Assembly (NCBI GenBank): GCA_002423105.1
Contig: DIUT01000038.1
Location: forward strand, 1 to 64,000
DNA from: Geobacter sp. UBA6151
Lineage (GTDB): Bacteria > Desulfobacterota > Desulfuromonadia > Geobacterales > Pseudopelobacteraceae
Direction: 5' to 3'
Length of the DNA stretch: 64,000 bases
Notes under the pieces: model-generated
Database searches by the model: none
What the model was told of the DNA's origin: nothing
Seen by the model: the letters and a program-made list of their open reading frames with translations, nothing else
Position numbers and translations under genes: made by a program
Part shown: in pieces, positions 51,762-60,178 of the stretch
Position numbering within the stretch: position 1 is the stretch's first letter
Layout: the number at the start of each line of letters is the position of its first letter

Positions 51762-52544
51762 ATGTCATTACATCCCACTGCAATTATTCATCCATCCGCA
51801 CAGATCGCAGAAGGGGTCGAGATCGGCCCCTATGCTATTATTGAAGAGCAGGTCAGCATCGGTAAAGGAAGCGTGGTCGGCCCCCATGCCTTTATTGGGA
51901 AATGGACTCAGCTTGGCGAGAACAACCACATCTTTCATATGGCCTCGGTGGGGGCGCCGCCGCAGGACCTCAAATACAAGGGTGAAGAGTGCTGGACCCG
52001 GATCGGCAACGGCAACGTAATCCGGGAATTCGCCACCATCCACCGTGGCACCACCACCGGACACGGTGAAACCGTGATGGGGAACAACAACCTGATGATG
52101 GCCTACTCTCACGTGGCCCATGATTGTGTAGTGGGTAACGGCAATGTCTTTGCCAATTCGGCTACCCTGGCCGGCCACGTTACCGTGCAGGATAACGTCA
52201 TTCTGGGGGGGCTGGTGGCCATTCACCAGTTCGTTACCATCGGCGCCTATGCGATGTTGGGCGGCGGTACCCTGGTGGGGCTTGATATCCCCCCCTACAT
52301 GATTGCCACCTCCGGAAAGCGCGACGCAAAACTTCGGGGATTAAATCTGATCGGTTTGAAGCGGCGCGGATTCAGCGATGAGGCGATCAATAACCTGAAA
52401 AAGGCCTACAAGACATTGTTCATGGCCGACCTGAAGCAGGCCGACGCCATTGCCAAAATTCGTGCCGAAATTACCGGTTGCCCTGAGGTTGATCTCCTGC
52501 TGGAGTTTATTGAAACATCCAAACGGGGGATTTGCCGCGGATGA
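51762..52544 (+). CDS. lpxA: UDP-N-acetylglucosamine O-acyltransferase LpxA
   Basis: A 260-residue hexapeptide-repeat trimer that puts the first acyl chain on UDP-GlcNAc. MAYSHVAHDCVVGN holds the catalytic His and HQFVTIGAYAMLGGG is the substrate region. The C-terminal helical domain is complete. With gnnA and gnnB directly after it, its true substrate is probably UDP-GlcNAc3N, giving an amide rather than an ester at position 3. Its stop overlaps the next start by ATGA. Confidence 0.96.
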   Translation: MSLHPTAIIHPSAQIAEGVEIGPYAIIEEQVSIGKGSVVGPHAFIGKWTQLGENNHIFHMASVGAPPQDLKYKGEECWTRIGNGNVIREFATIHRGTTTGHGETVMGNNNLMMAYSHVAHDCVVGNGNVFANSATLAGHVTVQDNVILGGLVAIHQFVTIGAYAMLGGGTLVGLDIPPYMIATSGKRDAKLRGLNLIGLKRRGFSDEAINNLKKAYKTLFMADLKQADAIAKIRAEITGCPEVDLLLEFIETSKRGICRG

Positions 52545-53485
52545 GCAGGCTGCGTACAGCGGTTGTCGGTGTCGGCTATCTGGGGAATTTCCATGCCCAG
52601 AAGTATGCCGCGTTGCTTGATGTTGAACTGACGGGGGTTGTGGACAGTGATGCCGCTAGAGCCTCGGAAGTGGCTGCCGCCTGCGGTTGCGCCGCTTTTA
52701 CGGACTACCGCGAACTGATCGGCCGGGTTGATGCGGTGAGCGTGGTGGTGCCCACCCAGTACCATCATCAGGTGGCGCTGGATTTTCTGAGTGCCGGTGT
52801 GCATGTGCTGATTGAAAAGCCGATTACCGTGACCATTGAGCAGGCCGATGAGCTGATCGCTGTTGCGGACGATAAAAAGCTGGTGTTCCAGGTGGGACAT
52901 CTTGAGCGTTTCAATCCGGTGCTGATGGCTGCCGAAGAGGTGCTTACTGCGCCGCTGTTTGTGGAATCGGTGCGCATCGCGCCGTTCAAGCCGCGGGGGA
53001 CCGATGTCAATGTGGTGCTGGATCTGATGATCCATGATATCGACATCATCCAGCACCTGGTTAAATCAAAGGTTGCACGGATTGATGCCATCGGCGCGCC
53101 GGTTTTCACCGCCGAGGAGGATATCGCCAATGCCCGGATCGCCTTTGAGAACGGTTGTGTCGCCAATGTCACCGCCAGCAGGATCAGTCTGAAGAGCGAA
53201 CGGAAGATGCGCATATTCCAGCGGGACGCCTACCTGACCCTGGATTTTCAGAACAAGAAACTGCTGGTGGCCAAACGGGGCGCGGGTGAGTTGATGCCCG
53301 GCATCCCCAATGTCCAGGTGCAGGAGCGGGAGTTGGGTCAGTCCGATCCCCTGCTGTCCGAGATCAGCTCATTCGTGGAAGCCATCCAACAGGGGGGGCA
53401 ACCCCAGGTAAGCGGTCGCGATGGCCGTATGGCGCTGGAAACGGCGCTGAAGATCAATGAAGCTTTGAACAGGATACCGTCATGA
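52541..53485 (+). CDS. gnnA: Gfo/Idh/MocA oxidoreductase, probable UDP-GlcNAc 3-dehydrogenase GnnA
   Basis: A 314-residue NAD-dependent oxidoreductase with the Rossmann start AVVGVGYLGNFHAQKY and the family motif IEKPIT. Known biology: in Acidithiobacillus ferrooxidans, gnnA and gnnB lie between lpxA and lpxB and make UDP-2,3-diamino-glucose for lipid A. Here the gene overlaps lpxA by ATGA, an aminotransferase gene follows, and lpxB is next but for a toxin-antitoxin insertion. That order, more than the sequence alone, supports GnnA. Confidence 0.83.
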   Translation: MSRLRTAVVGVGYLGNFHAQKYAALLDVELTGVVDSDAARASEVAAACGCAAFTDYRELIGRVDAVSVVVPTQYHHQVALDFLSAGVHVLIEKPITVTIEQADELIAVADDKKLVFQVGHLERFNPVLMAAEEVLTAPLFVESVRIAPFKPRGTDVNVVLDLMIHDIDIIQHLVKSKVARIDAIGAPVFTAEEDIANARIAFENGCVANVTASRISLKSERKMRIFQRDAYLTLDFQNKKLLVAKRGAGELMPGIPNVQVQERELGQSDPLLSEISSFVEAIQQGGQPQVSGRDGRMALETALKINEALNRIPS

Positions 53486-54573
53486 TACCAATGGTTGATC
53501 TGAAGACCCAATATCACCAGTTGCAGCAGGCTATTGACAAGGCCGTGCTGGAGGCGCTGGAAAGCTGTCAGTTTATCCTTGGTCCCAATGTAACGGGCCT
53601 GGAGAAGGAAACCGCTGCCTACCTCGGCAGTCCCCATGCAATCAGCTGCGCTTCCGGTACCGATGCCCTGCATCTGGCGGTCCTGGCTGCCGGTATAGGG
53701 CCTGGGGATGAGGTGATCACCACCCCCTTTACCTTTATCGCCACCGCCGAAGCGATCTGCTATGCCGGAGCAACGCCGGTATTTGTGGATATCGACTCCA
53801 AGACCTTCAATATTGTCCCGGAACTGATCGAGCAGGCCATCACCCCCCGGACAAAAGCGGTGATTCCGGTGCACCTCTTTGGGCAGCCCGCCGACATGGG
53901 GGCCATAACGGATATCTGTACGCGCCATAAGCTGATCCTGATCGAGGACTGCGCCCAGTCCTTTGGCGCAGCCATTGGCGGCAGCATGACCGGTACCATC
54001 GGCCGTTTCGGTGCTTTCAGTTTCTTTCCCAGCAAGAACCTGGGGGGCTACGGTGATGGCGGCATGATTACCTGCGCCAGTTCAGAAGATGCCGATCAGC
54101 TTAAAATGTTCCGCAACCACGGCAGCCGGGTACGCTACCACCATGATGTCATCGGCTTCAACAGCCGTCTCGATGATATCCAGGCTGCCATCCTGCGGGT
54201 CAAGCTGCAGCATATTGATCGCTTCAACCAGGAACGCCGCCGCGTGGCCCACCGTTATTCCGAGGGGCTGAAAGATCTGGTGACTGTACCGTTTGAAGAT
54301 GGCAAGGGCACGCATGTCTATCACCAGTACACTCTGCTGACAGATCGCCGCGACGCGGTGATGGCCTGCTTAAGCGAACAGCAGATCGCCAGCGCGGTCT
54401 ATTATCCGATCCCGCTGCATCGCCAGAACGTCTTTGCCGCACAGTGCACCAACCTGCATCTGCCGGTGTCCGAGTCGGTGGCGGAGCGCTGCATGTCACT
54501 TCCCATCTATCCCGAGATGACCAATGAACAGGTTGATCTGGTGATTCAGACGGTGCGTGGGGCGGTCGGCTGA
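53482..54573 (+). CDS. gnnB: DegT/DnrJ/EryC1 aminotransferase, probable GnnB
   Basis: A 363-residue PLP-dependent sugar aminotransferase. ASGTDALHLAVLAAG binds the cofactor phosphate, IEDCAQSFGAAI has the ring-contacting Asp, and FFPSKNLGGYGDGG carries the PLP lysine. It would aminate UDP-3-keto-GlcNAc to UDP-GlcNAc3N. It overlaps the oxidoreductase gene by ATGA. WbpE-type enzymes of O-antigen synthesis are the alternative, but the setting between lpxA and lpxB favours GnnB. Confidence 0.83.
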   Translation: MIPMVDLKTQYHQLQQAIDKAVLEALESCQFILGPNVTGLEKETAAYLGSPHAISCASGTDALHLAVLAAGIGPGDEVITTPFTFIATAEAICYAGATPVFVDIDSKTFNIVPELIEQAITPRTKAVIPVHLFGQPADMGAITDICTRHKLILIEDCAQSFGAAIGGSMTGTIGRFGAFSFFPSKNLGGYGDGGMITCASSEDADQLKMFRNHGSRVRYHHDVIGFNSRLDDIQAAILRVKLQHIDRFNQERRRVAHRYSEGLKDLVTVPFEDGKGTHVYHQYTLLTDRRDAVMACLSEQQIASAVYYPIPLHRQNVFAAQCTNLHLPVSESVAERCMSLPIYPEMTNEQVDLVIQTVRGAVG

Positions 54574-54611
54574 CAGAAGGAAATCGACTTTTACTTTGAA
54601 GTCTTGTACAT

Positions 54612-54646
54612 GGCGAAGTCGAGGGTATCTCTGCTTCGCCTTTCTT
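54612..54646 (+). terminator. Terminator-like hairpin after gnnB
   Basis: GGCGAAG (54612-54618) and CTTCGCC (54634-54640) form a 7 bp stem, 15-base loop, followed by TTTCTT. It would reduce read-through from gnnB into mqsR-mqsA-lpxB. Confidence 0.6.
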
Positions 54647-54686
54647 GCGCCATTAAAGCGGAACAGACCTGTCCTTATTTATCATA

Positions 54687-54715
54687 TTGACTAATTTTAT
54701 CATATTGGGTATTTT
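54687..54715 (+). promoter_or_regulatory. Promoter and repeat operator of mqsR-mqsA
   Basis: TTGACT (54687-54692), 17 bases, TATTTT (54710-54715). Two direct repeats TTTATCATATTG (54678-54689 and 54696-54707), 18 bp apart, overlap the -35 and spacer, a likely site for MqsA autoregulation. With this promoter transcription would start almost at the mqsR ATG; TATCAT at 54698-54703 is an alternative -10. Confidence 0.6.
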
Positions 54716-54723
54716 GTGCGTAT

Positions 54724-55029
54724 ATGGATAAGCGAACTCCCCATCACAACCTGGTTGATGTACAGGCAATCGTAGCTGATCTGGCAAGTCGCCCGTTCAC
54801 TGCAACTGCCTTGCGTGGCGGTCTTGAGCTGGGATTAACGGAAACCGAGATGAGAAAGGTGGTTCTCTCTCTTTGTCGCCGGAATTTTTATAAATCCATG
54901 ACCACCCATACTGATCACAAGGAATGGCAGGATGTGTATCATGGTGTAACTGAAGAAGGAACAGCGGTATATATCAAGATCACAGCCTATTCAGACCGTC
55001 CCCCGGTTATACAGTTCAAAGCAAAATGA
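54724..55029 (+). CDS. mqsR: MqsR-family mRNA interferase toxin
   Basis: A 101-residue RelE-fold RNase. It aligns with E. coli MqsR from the start (MDKRTPHHNL against MEKRTPHTRL) and shares FYKSMTTHTDHKEWQDVY, VYIKIT and the terminal FKAK, which cover the known catalytic Lys, Gln, Tyr and Lys. MqsR cuts mRNA mostly at GCU. No Shine-Dalgarno sequence is visible before the ATG. Toxin-first order with mqsA downstream is normal for this family. Confidence 0.93.
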   Translation: MDKRTPHHNLVDVQAIVADLASRPFTATALRGGLELGLTETEMRKVVLSLCRRNFYKSMTTHTDHKEWQDVYHGVTEEGTAVYIKITAYSDRPPVIQFKAK

Positions 55030-55037
55030 GGTGACAT

Positions 55038-55478
55038 ATGAAATGTCCAGCATGCGGCCATACCAATATGGCCGATAAAATCATGGATGAAACCCTTTCT
55101 TACGGGGGGCAGTCGTTGACGCTCCACGGGATGAAGGGTGATTTCTGCCCGGAATGCGGCGAAGGTGTCTGGGACGAAGAAAGTTATCGCCGCTATACTG
55201 AGGCACAATCAGCACTTGTTCGTGCAACAAAGGAAGATGTCAGCGCCGATATACGACGAATCAGAAAAAGTCTGAAGCTTACGCAAACCGAACTTTCAGA
55301 AGTCGTAGGAATTGGCAAGGTGGCATTTTCACGTTACGAGCGTGGCGAAACCCGTCCTCCCGCCCCTTTGGTCAAGCTTTTGAAACTGGTGGAACGGCAC
55401 CCTGACCTTCTTGCAGAAATGAGCCCATCCAAATTTCCTCGTAATGAGCCACACTCACCAAAGCGCGCAACACGATGA
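55038..55478 (+). CDS. mqsA: MqsA-family antitoxin
   Basis: A 146-residue antitoxin. The N-terminal zinc domain has CPAC and CPEC, which binds MqsR; the C-terminal Xre-type helix-turn-helix (LKLTQTELSEVVGIGKVAFSRYERGE) binds DNA and represses the operon. It is about 15 residues longer than the E. coli protein, and the extra tail (KFPRNEPHSPKRATR) runs up to the lpxB start, overlapping it by ATGA. AGGTG precedes its ATG. Confidence 0.93.
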   Translation: MKCPACGHTNMADKIMDETLSYGGQSLTLHGMKGDFCPECGEGVWDEESYRRYTEAQSALVRATKEDVSADIRRIRKSLKLTQTELSEVVGIGKVAFSRYERGETRPPAPLVKLLKLVERHPDLLAEMSPSKFPRNEPHSPKRATR

Positions 55479-56620
55479 CAACATCCCCAAAAATTATGAT
55501 TGTGGCTGGCGAGGCCTCAGGCGATATCTACGGTGCCGGTCTGATCCGGGCGGTACATGATAGTGCTCCGGAAATATGTTTTTTCGGCATCGGTGGTGAG
55601 CGGATGCGGGAGGCTGGCTGCGAAACCCTGGTGGACTCAGCTGATATGGCGGTGGTGGGGCTGATCGAAGTGCTGAAGCATTACGACGTGATTTCTTCCG
55701 CGTTTCTGAAGCTGAAGAGGATTCTGCTGACCACCCCGCCTGATTTGCTGATTCTGATTGATTACCCCGGTTTCAATATGCGTCTGGCCCCCTATGCCAG
55801 AAAAGCCGGTGTCAAGGTGCTGTACTACATCTCCCCCCAGATCTGGGCCTGGCGTCAGGGACGGGTGCACAAGATCAAGCGGCTGGTTGATCATATGGCG
55901 GTGATTCTGCCCTTTGAAGCGCCATTTTACGAAAAGGCCGGTGTTCCGGTTTCCTTCGTGGGCCATCCCATGGCTGATCTGGTAACGGTTTCTTGTAGCC
56001 GTGACGAAGCAGCGGCATCATTTGGACTTGATCCGACACGGCAGATCGTCGGTCTTTTTCCCGGCAGCCGCAAAAGCGAGATCAGCCGTCTGCTGCCGGA
56101 TATTCTCGGCGCGGCCTGCTTGCTGAAGCAACAATTTCCCGATCTTCAGTTTGTGCTGCCGCTGGCTTCAACCCTGCATGATGAGGATCTGGCTCCCTAC
56201 CTTGCCAATGCCAGGCTGCCGGTAACCATTGTCCGTGAGCGGATTCATGACCTGATCCGGGCCTGTGACGCCGTGATCTCGGTGTCCGGCACCGTTACCC
56301 TTGAAATTGCGCTGGTACAGACGCCGCTGGTGATCATCTACAAGCTGTCTCCCATCACCTACCAGATTGCCAAGCGGCTGGTAAAGGTCGATCATATCGG
56401 CCTGTGCAATATTGTGGCCGGTGAAACGGTGGCCAATGAACTGATTCAGGATGATGCCTCACCGCAGCGGATCGCTGAAGAGATCGGCCGCTACCTGGCG
56501 GACTCTGACCTTGCCGAAACATCCCGTTCCAAACTTGATCTGGTGCGGCAACGATTGGGCGGTGGCGGCGCAAACCGCCGTGTGGCCCGTCTGACCCTTG
56601 ATATGCTGGGGATGGCATGA
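55475..56620 (+). CDS. lpxB: Lipid-A-disaccharide synthase LpxB
   Basis: A 381-residue GT19 enzyme that joins UDP-diacyl sugar and lipid X. It shows VAGEASGDIYGAGLI, DYPGFNMRLA, YYISPQIWAWRQGR, GLFPGSRKSEI and VSGTVTLEIAL. Its ATG overlaps the stop of mqsA by ATGA, so its translation is probably coupled to an antitoxin gene. Elsewhere lpxB would follow gnnB directly. Confidence 0.96.
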   Translation: MTTSPKIMIVAGEASGDIYGAGLIRAVHDSAPEICFFGIGGERMREAGCETLVDSADMAVVGLIEVLKHYDVISSAFLKLKRILLTTPPDLLILIDYPGFNMRLAPYARKAGVKVLYYISPQIWAWRQGRVHKIKRLVDHMAVILPFEAPFYEKAGVPVSFVGHPMADLVTVSCSRDEAAASFGLDPTRQIVGLFPGSRKSEISRLLPDILGAACLLKQQFPDLQFVLPLASTLHDEDLAPYLANARLPVTIVRERIHDLIRACDAVISVSGTVTLEIALVQTPLVIIYKLSPITYQIAKRLVKVDHIGLCNIVAGETVANELIQDDASPQRIAEEIGRYLADSDLAETSRSKLDLVRQRLGGGGANRRVARLTLDMLGMA

Positions 56621-57528
56621 AAAAGCTGATCTGGATGATAGAGGCGGGGGTCTTCTACCTCTTTACCTGGCTGGTGGCCCTGGCGCCGGAGCGCATTTCC
56701 GAACAGCTGGGGGCCGGAACCGGTTTGCTGATGTGCCGGGTACTGGGAAAACGCAGGCGGATTGCGGAGGAAAATATCTCCCGGTCACTGGATTACATGC
56801 GCTCTCAGCCGGAGTGGACTTGCAGCATTCCCGATGCCCAGGGGATCGCCCGCGAAGTGTTCCGTAATATCGGCCGGTCACTGGTGGAAGTTTGTCGGCT
56901 TTACCACGGGCGGGGTGGCGCACTGATCAGCTGTATAGAGTTGCGCGGCAGAGAGCATTACGATGCCGCCCGGGCACAGGGTAAGGGACTGATCTTTCTG
57001 ACTGGCCACTGTGGTAACTGGGAGCTGTTGGCGCTGGCCTACGCCAGTCTGTTCAAGCTGCCGATGTCGGTGGTGGCGCGGCGTCAGAACAACCCCTATC
57101 TTAACCGCATGGTGGAGCGGATGCGGATGCGCTACGACAACAGCGTTATCTACAAGGACAATGCCCTGAAAAACATGATTTCGGTCATTCGCCGTAGCGG
57201 TACCATCGGTCTGCTGGTGGACCAGGCGGTCTTTCCGGAAGAAGGGAGTCTGATCAACTTTCTGGGGCGGCCTGCCTGGGCTTCCAAAGCGCCGGTGCTT
57301 TTGTACCGCAAGACCGGCGTGCCGATCATTCCGGCCTTCATTTATCGCCAGGGCGCAAGCCATATCATCGAGGTACACCCGCAGCTGCAGTTCAGCGGCG
57401 GCGCTGATGATGAAAGCATCAAGAATGATGTCCAGTTGTACTCCCGCGCCATTGAGCAGTTCATAACGGCGCATCCCGTTGACTGGTACTGGGTGCATCG
57501 GCGCTGGAAGAGGACGGAGGGGCTGTGA
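56617..57528 (+). CDS. Lipid A late acyltransferase (LpxL/HtrB family)
   Basis: A 303-residue inner-membrane acyltransferase with an N-terminal anchor (VFYLFTWLVAL). The catalytic HxxxxD-type motif is GHCGNWELLAL, and DQAVFPEEG and WVHRRWK are conserved. It adds secondary acyl chains to lipid A. It cannot be told whether it acts like LpxL or LpxM. It overlaps lpxB by ATGA and the PAP2 gene by GTGA. Confidence 0.9.
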   Translation: MKKLIWMIEAGVFYLFTWLVALAPERISEQLGAGTGLLMCRVLGKRRRIAEENISRSLDYMRSQPEWTCSIPDAQGIAREVFRNIGRSLVEVCRLYHGRGGALISCIELRGREHYDAARAQGKGLIFLTGHCGNWELLALAYASLFKLPMSVVARRQNNPYLNRMVERMRMRYDNSVIYKDNALKNMISVIRRSGTIGLLVDQAVFPEEGSLINFLGRPAWASKAPVLLYRKTGVPIIPAFIYRQGASHIIEVHPQLQFSGGADDESIKNDVQLYSRAIEQFITAHPVDWYWVHRRWKRTEGL

Positions 57529-58211
57529 ACAGACGTTTCTCTGTCGAGTTGTTGATGACGTTAGCACTGCTGGTGCTGGCCACCGGCCTGATTGCTGCTG
57601 CCAACGCTGATCTGGTTCTGTCCTCCCGTTTCTACCTTGAGAGAGGCTGGCCGGTGGGGGAGCAATTTCCCTGGAAGTTGCTGTACCGGATCGACCGGAC
57701 TCCGGCAGTTCTCCTGGCGCTCGGCGGTCTGGTGGCGGCAGTTTGGGGTTTGCGCAGTCTGAAGATGCGCCACTGGGTTCGTCCCGGTTTTTTCCTGGTT
57801 ATCGTGCTGGCCTTGGGGCCGGGACTGCTGGTGAACTCAGTGTTCAAGGAACACTGGGGACGTCCGCGCCCCCGCGAAATCGTGCAGTTCGACGGTACCA
57901 AAACCTTCCTTCAACCGTGGCAGCCGGGAATCAGCGGCAAGGGACGTTCCTTTCCCTCCGGTCACTCCTCGGCAGCCTTCTACCTGATCGCTCCATTCTT
58001 TTTGTACCGCAGGTCACGACCTGCCCTGGCCCGGCGCTGGCTGACCGGAGGTCTGATTTTCGGCATGCTGATGAGTTATGCCCGTATCGCCCAGGGGGGG
58101 CATTTTCTGTCGGACTGTCTCTGGGCGTTCGGTATGGTTTGGCTTACGGCGCTGCTGCTGGCGGAAATCATGGGGATTGACCGTTCAGATGCCGGAGCGG
58201 AAACGGGATAA
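57525..58211 (+). CDS. PAP2-family membrane phosphatase, possible lipid A phosphatase
   Basis: A 228-residue membrane protein with about six segments. All three PAP2 motifs are visible: KEHWGRPRPRE, FPSGHSSA, and ARIAQGGHFLSD. Starting at GTG and overlapping the acyltransferase by GTGA, it closes the lipid A operon. LpxE or LpxF phosphatases share this fold, so removal of a lipid A phosphate is a fair guess; undecaprenyl pyrophosphate recycling is the main alternative. Confidence 0.85.
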   Translation: MNRRFSVELLMTLALLVLATGLIAAANADLVLSSRFYLERGWPVGEQFPWKLLYRIDRTPAVLLALGGLVAAVWGLRSLKMRHWVRPGFFLVIVLALGPGLLVNSVFKEHWGRPRPREIVQFDGTKTFLQPWQPGISGKGRSFPSGHSSAAFYLIAPFFLYRRSRPALARRWLTGGLIFGMLMSYARIAQGGHFLSDCLWAFGMVWLTALLLAEIMGIDRSDAGAETG

Positions 58212-58217
58212 CAGATC

Positions 58218-59129
58218 ATGCCAAAAGAACTGACCCATTGGATGCTGGCCGAGAAAAGCCTGGAACTGCTGGACAGTGCCGGAGCGCTGCATGAACTGAT
58301 CGTTGCGCACCGCGACCTGTATCTGGCCGGAGCGGTCTTGCCGGATACCCTGTTGCATCTGTTTTATGGTCCTTGGTCGAAGCAGGCGCTGACGCTGGCC
58401 GACCATTTTCATGATACCGCCGACAACAGTTTCACGCCGCTGATTGAAGCGGAAGCAACCTTTCCGGCAGGGATGCCCGCTCCGCTCATGGCCTGCCTGC
58501 TGGGGATCATCTGTCACATGCAGGCCGATATCGTTCTGCATCCTTTTGTCTATGCCCACAGCGGTGTTGAGGATATTGCACGGCACTACCGGGTTGAAAC
58601 CGACATCGACGCTCATGTTGTGCAGACCTGCCGGGTGCGTTCCGGCAGACGGTTGGCTGAGATGGTGCAACCGGCAAACCGCGCACATCTTATTACCGCG
58701 CTTTCCCTCGTGTTTGATCCGTGTGCAACCTTGCCGCAAGCGGCGCTGGAGCAATCGTTGGGCTTGCATTGCAGCTTGCAGGGGATGTATGACAGCACCT
58801 TCTGGAAACTGGTGGCGCTTGGCCTGGCTCTGCTGCCGCTCCGCTTTTTCAGGAAAAACAGCCACCTGTTCTATCCGTTGCGGCATGGAGAAAGAAACGG
58901 TTCACGCTTCAAGGGGCAGAGCAGCTGGCGTCATCCGGTAACCGGTGAGCAGGTGAACAAAAGTCTTGACGAATTGCTGGAAGAAGCGGTCAGGAGTACG
59001 GTCGCGGTCCTCCGGCGCATTGAACGGAGCGGGTCACTGGCAAAAGCGTTAAGCGATCCGCCTGGTAGCAACCTGCTGACCGGTATCCACGGTGTTCAGC
59101 TGAGCGCTGCCGTGCACGCTGCCCCATAG
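58218..59129 (+). CDS. Zinc-dependent phospholipase C-like protein
   Basis: A 303-residue protein of the Zn_dep_PLPC type: KELTHWMLAEKS, YLAGAVLPDTLL, LADHFHD and GIICHMQADIVLHPF give the His and Asp ligands. No signal peptide is seen, so it is probably cytoplasmic and the real substrate is unknown. It follows the lipid A operon by 6 bases and may belong to it. Confidence 0.82.
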   Translation: MPKELTHWMLAEKSLELLDSAGALHELIVAHRDLYLAGAVLPDTLLHLFYGPWSKQALTLADHFHDTADNSFTPLIEAEATFPAGMPAPLMACLLGIICHMQADIVLHPFVYAHSGVEDIARHYRVETDIDAHVVQTCRVRSGRRLAEMVQPANRAHLITALSLVFDPCATLPQAALEQSLGLHCSLQGMYDSTFWKLVALGLALLPLRFFRKNSHLFYPLRHGERNGSRFKGQSSWRHPVTGEQVNKSLDELLEEAVRSTVAVLRRIERSGSLAKALSDPPGSNLLTGIHGVQLSAAVHAAP

Positions 59130-59133
59130 AGAA

Positions 59134-60102
59134 CTACCGCTGCAACAGTTGCCGGTAGTCATCAGGGGTGACGATACTCTGCCAGTGGCCGGTGGCCTTG
59201 CCCAGCAGGGTGCCTCCCCAGAAGATGCCCACAACCAGCAGTGCAAACACAACCCCCTGGATGACAAACCGTCCGAACAGACGCATGCGCAGGGCGCTGT
59301 GCACCCGGCAGTGGCTGATGCAGCGCCAGCAGCCCAGACATTCCGTGTCATTGACGCGCCGTGCGTGCATGACATCGATCCTCGACGGGCAGACCTGGGA
59401 GCAGACCCCGCAGGAAACGCACCTGTTCGTATCCCGCTGGACTGCGCTGGGCGAGAGCAGGGCTGACAGACCAAGCAGCGCGCCGTACGGACAAAGGTAG
59501 CGACAAAAAGGGTTGCGCAGGGCGACGGACAGGAACAGCAGCAGTGCCAGCACCGTCAGTGTCGTTGCAGATGGTCGTAAAAACAGGTTCAACAGTTTCT
59601 GGTCGGATATGGCGTGATAACCGCTGTAGAGAAAGCCGTTCAGGCTATCCAGGCTCCAGGTGGCGGCAGCGAACAGGAAATAGGCCAGCAGCAGGTATTT
59701 GATACCCCGCAGTGCGTAATCAAGCCATCTGGGTGGACGAAAGTTGCGTCCCAGTTTTTTGAAACCCAGTTTCCAGAGCCATTCAGAGATGGTACCCACC
59801 GGACAGATCCAGGAACAGAAGGCGCGGCGCAGCGCCAGCGATACAACAATAATGCTGACAAAGATCACCACAGCCGCCGGATGCACCGGGTTGATGCTAC
59901 CCCCCTTCAGCCAGGCTGCCGTGCCAAACAGTCCTGAAATCGGCAGAAAGGCTTCGATTCCCCCCGGTCTGGCAACCGTTGGTGGTGTTCCGCTGTTTAT
60001 GGCAGCGATGTAATAGGCAAACTGGACGCCGATCCAGATGCAGAGCACCAGAAAGATAAGCTGGATAAGAGTGCGCAGTGGCTGGACGTAACGCTCGGAC
60101 AT
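59134..60102 (-). CDS. NapH/NosR-like polyferredoxin membrane protein
   Basis: A 322-residue protein with about five membrane segments and two C-terminal 4Fe-4S motifs, CVSCGVCSQVCP and CLGCWRCISHCR. FCSWICPVGT and FCRYLCPYGA are extra conserved cysteines of the NapH family. It should pass quinol electrons to an unknown partner. No nap, nos or other reductase gene is adjacent. AGGAG precedes the ATG. It converges with the PLC-like gene, 4 bases apart. Confidence 0.87.
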   Translation of the reverse strand: MSERYVQPLRTLIQLIFLVLCIWIGVQFAYYIAAINSGTPPTVARPGGIEAFLPISGLFGTAAWLKGGSINPVHPAAVVIFVSIIVVSLALRRAFCSWICPVGTISEWLWKLGFKKLGRNFRPPRWLDYALRGIKYLLLAYFLFAAATWSLDSLNGFLYSGYHAISDQKLLNLFLRPSATTLTVLALLLFLSVALRNPFCRYLCPYGALLGLSALLSPSAVQRDTNRCVSCGVCSQVCPSRIDVMHARRVNDTECLGCWRCISHCRVHSALRMRLFGRFVIQGVVFALLVVGIFWGGTLLGKATGHWQSIVTPDDYRQLLQR

Positions 60103-60120
60103 GCTACTCTCCTGAAAACA

Positions 60121-60149
60121 GCAAGGGGCACGGTGACCGCACCCCTTGC
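60121..60149 (-). terminator. Hairpin between degP and the NapH-like gene
   Basis: GCAAGGGG (60121-60128) pairs with CCCCTTGC (60142-60149). On the minus strand TGTTTTC follows, a weak T-run. It may partly end degP transcription. Confidence 0.45.
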
Positions 60150-60178
60150 ATCTGAAATCCTGACTCTGGCCTTTATTG

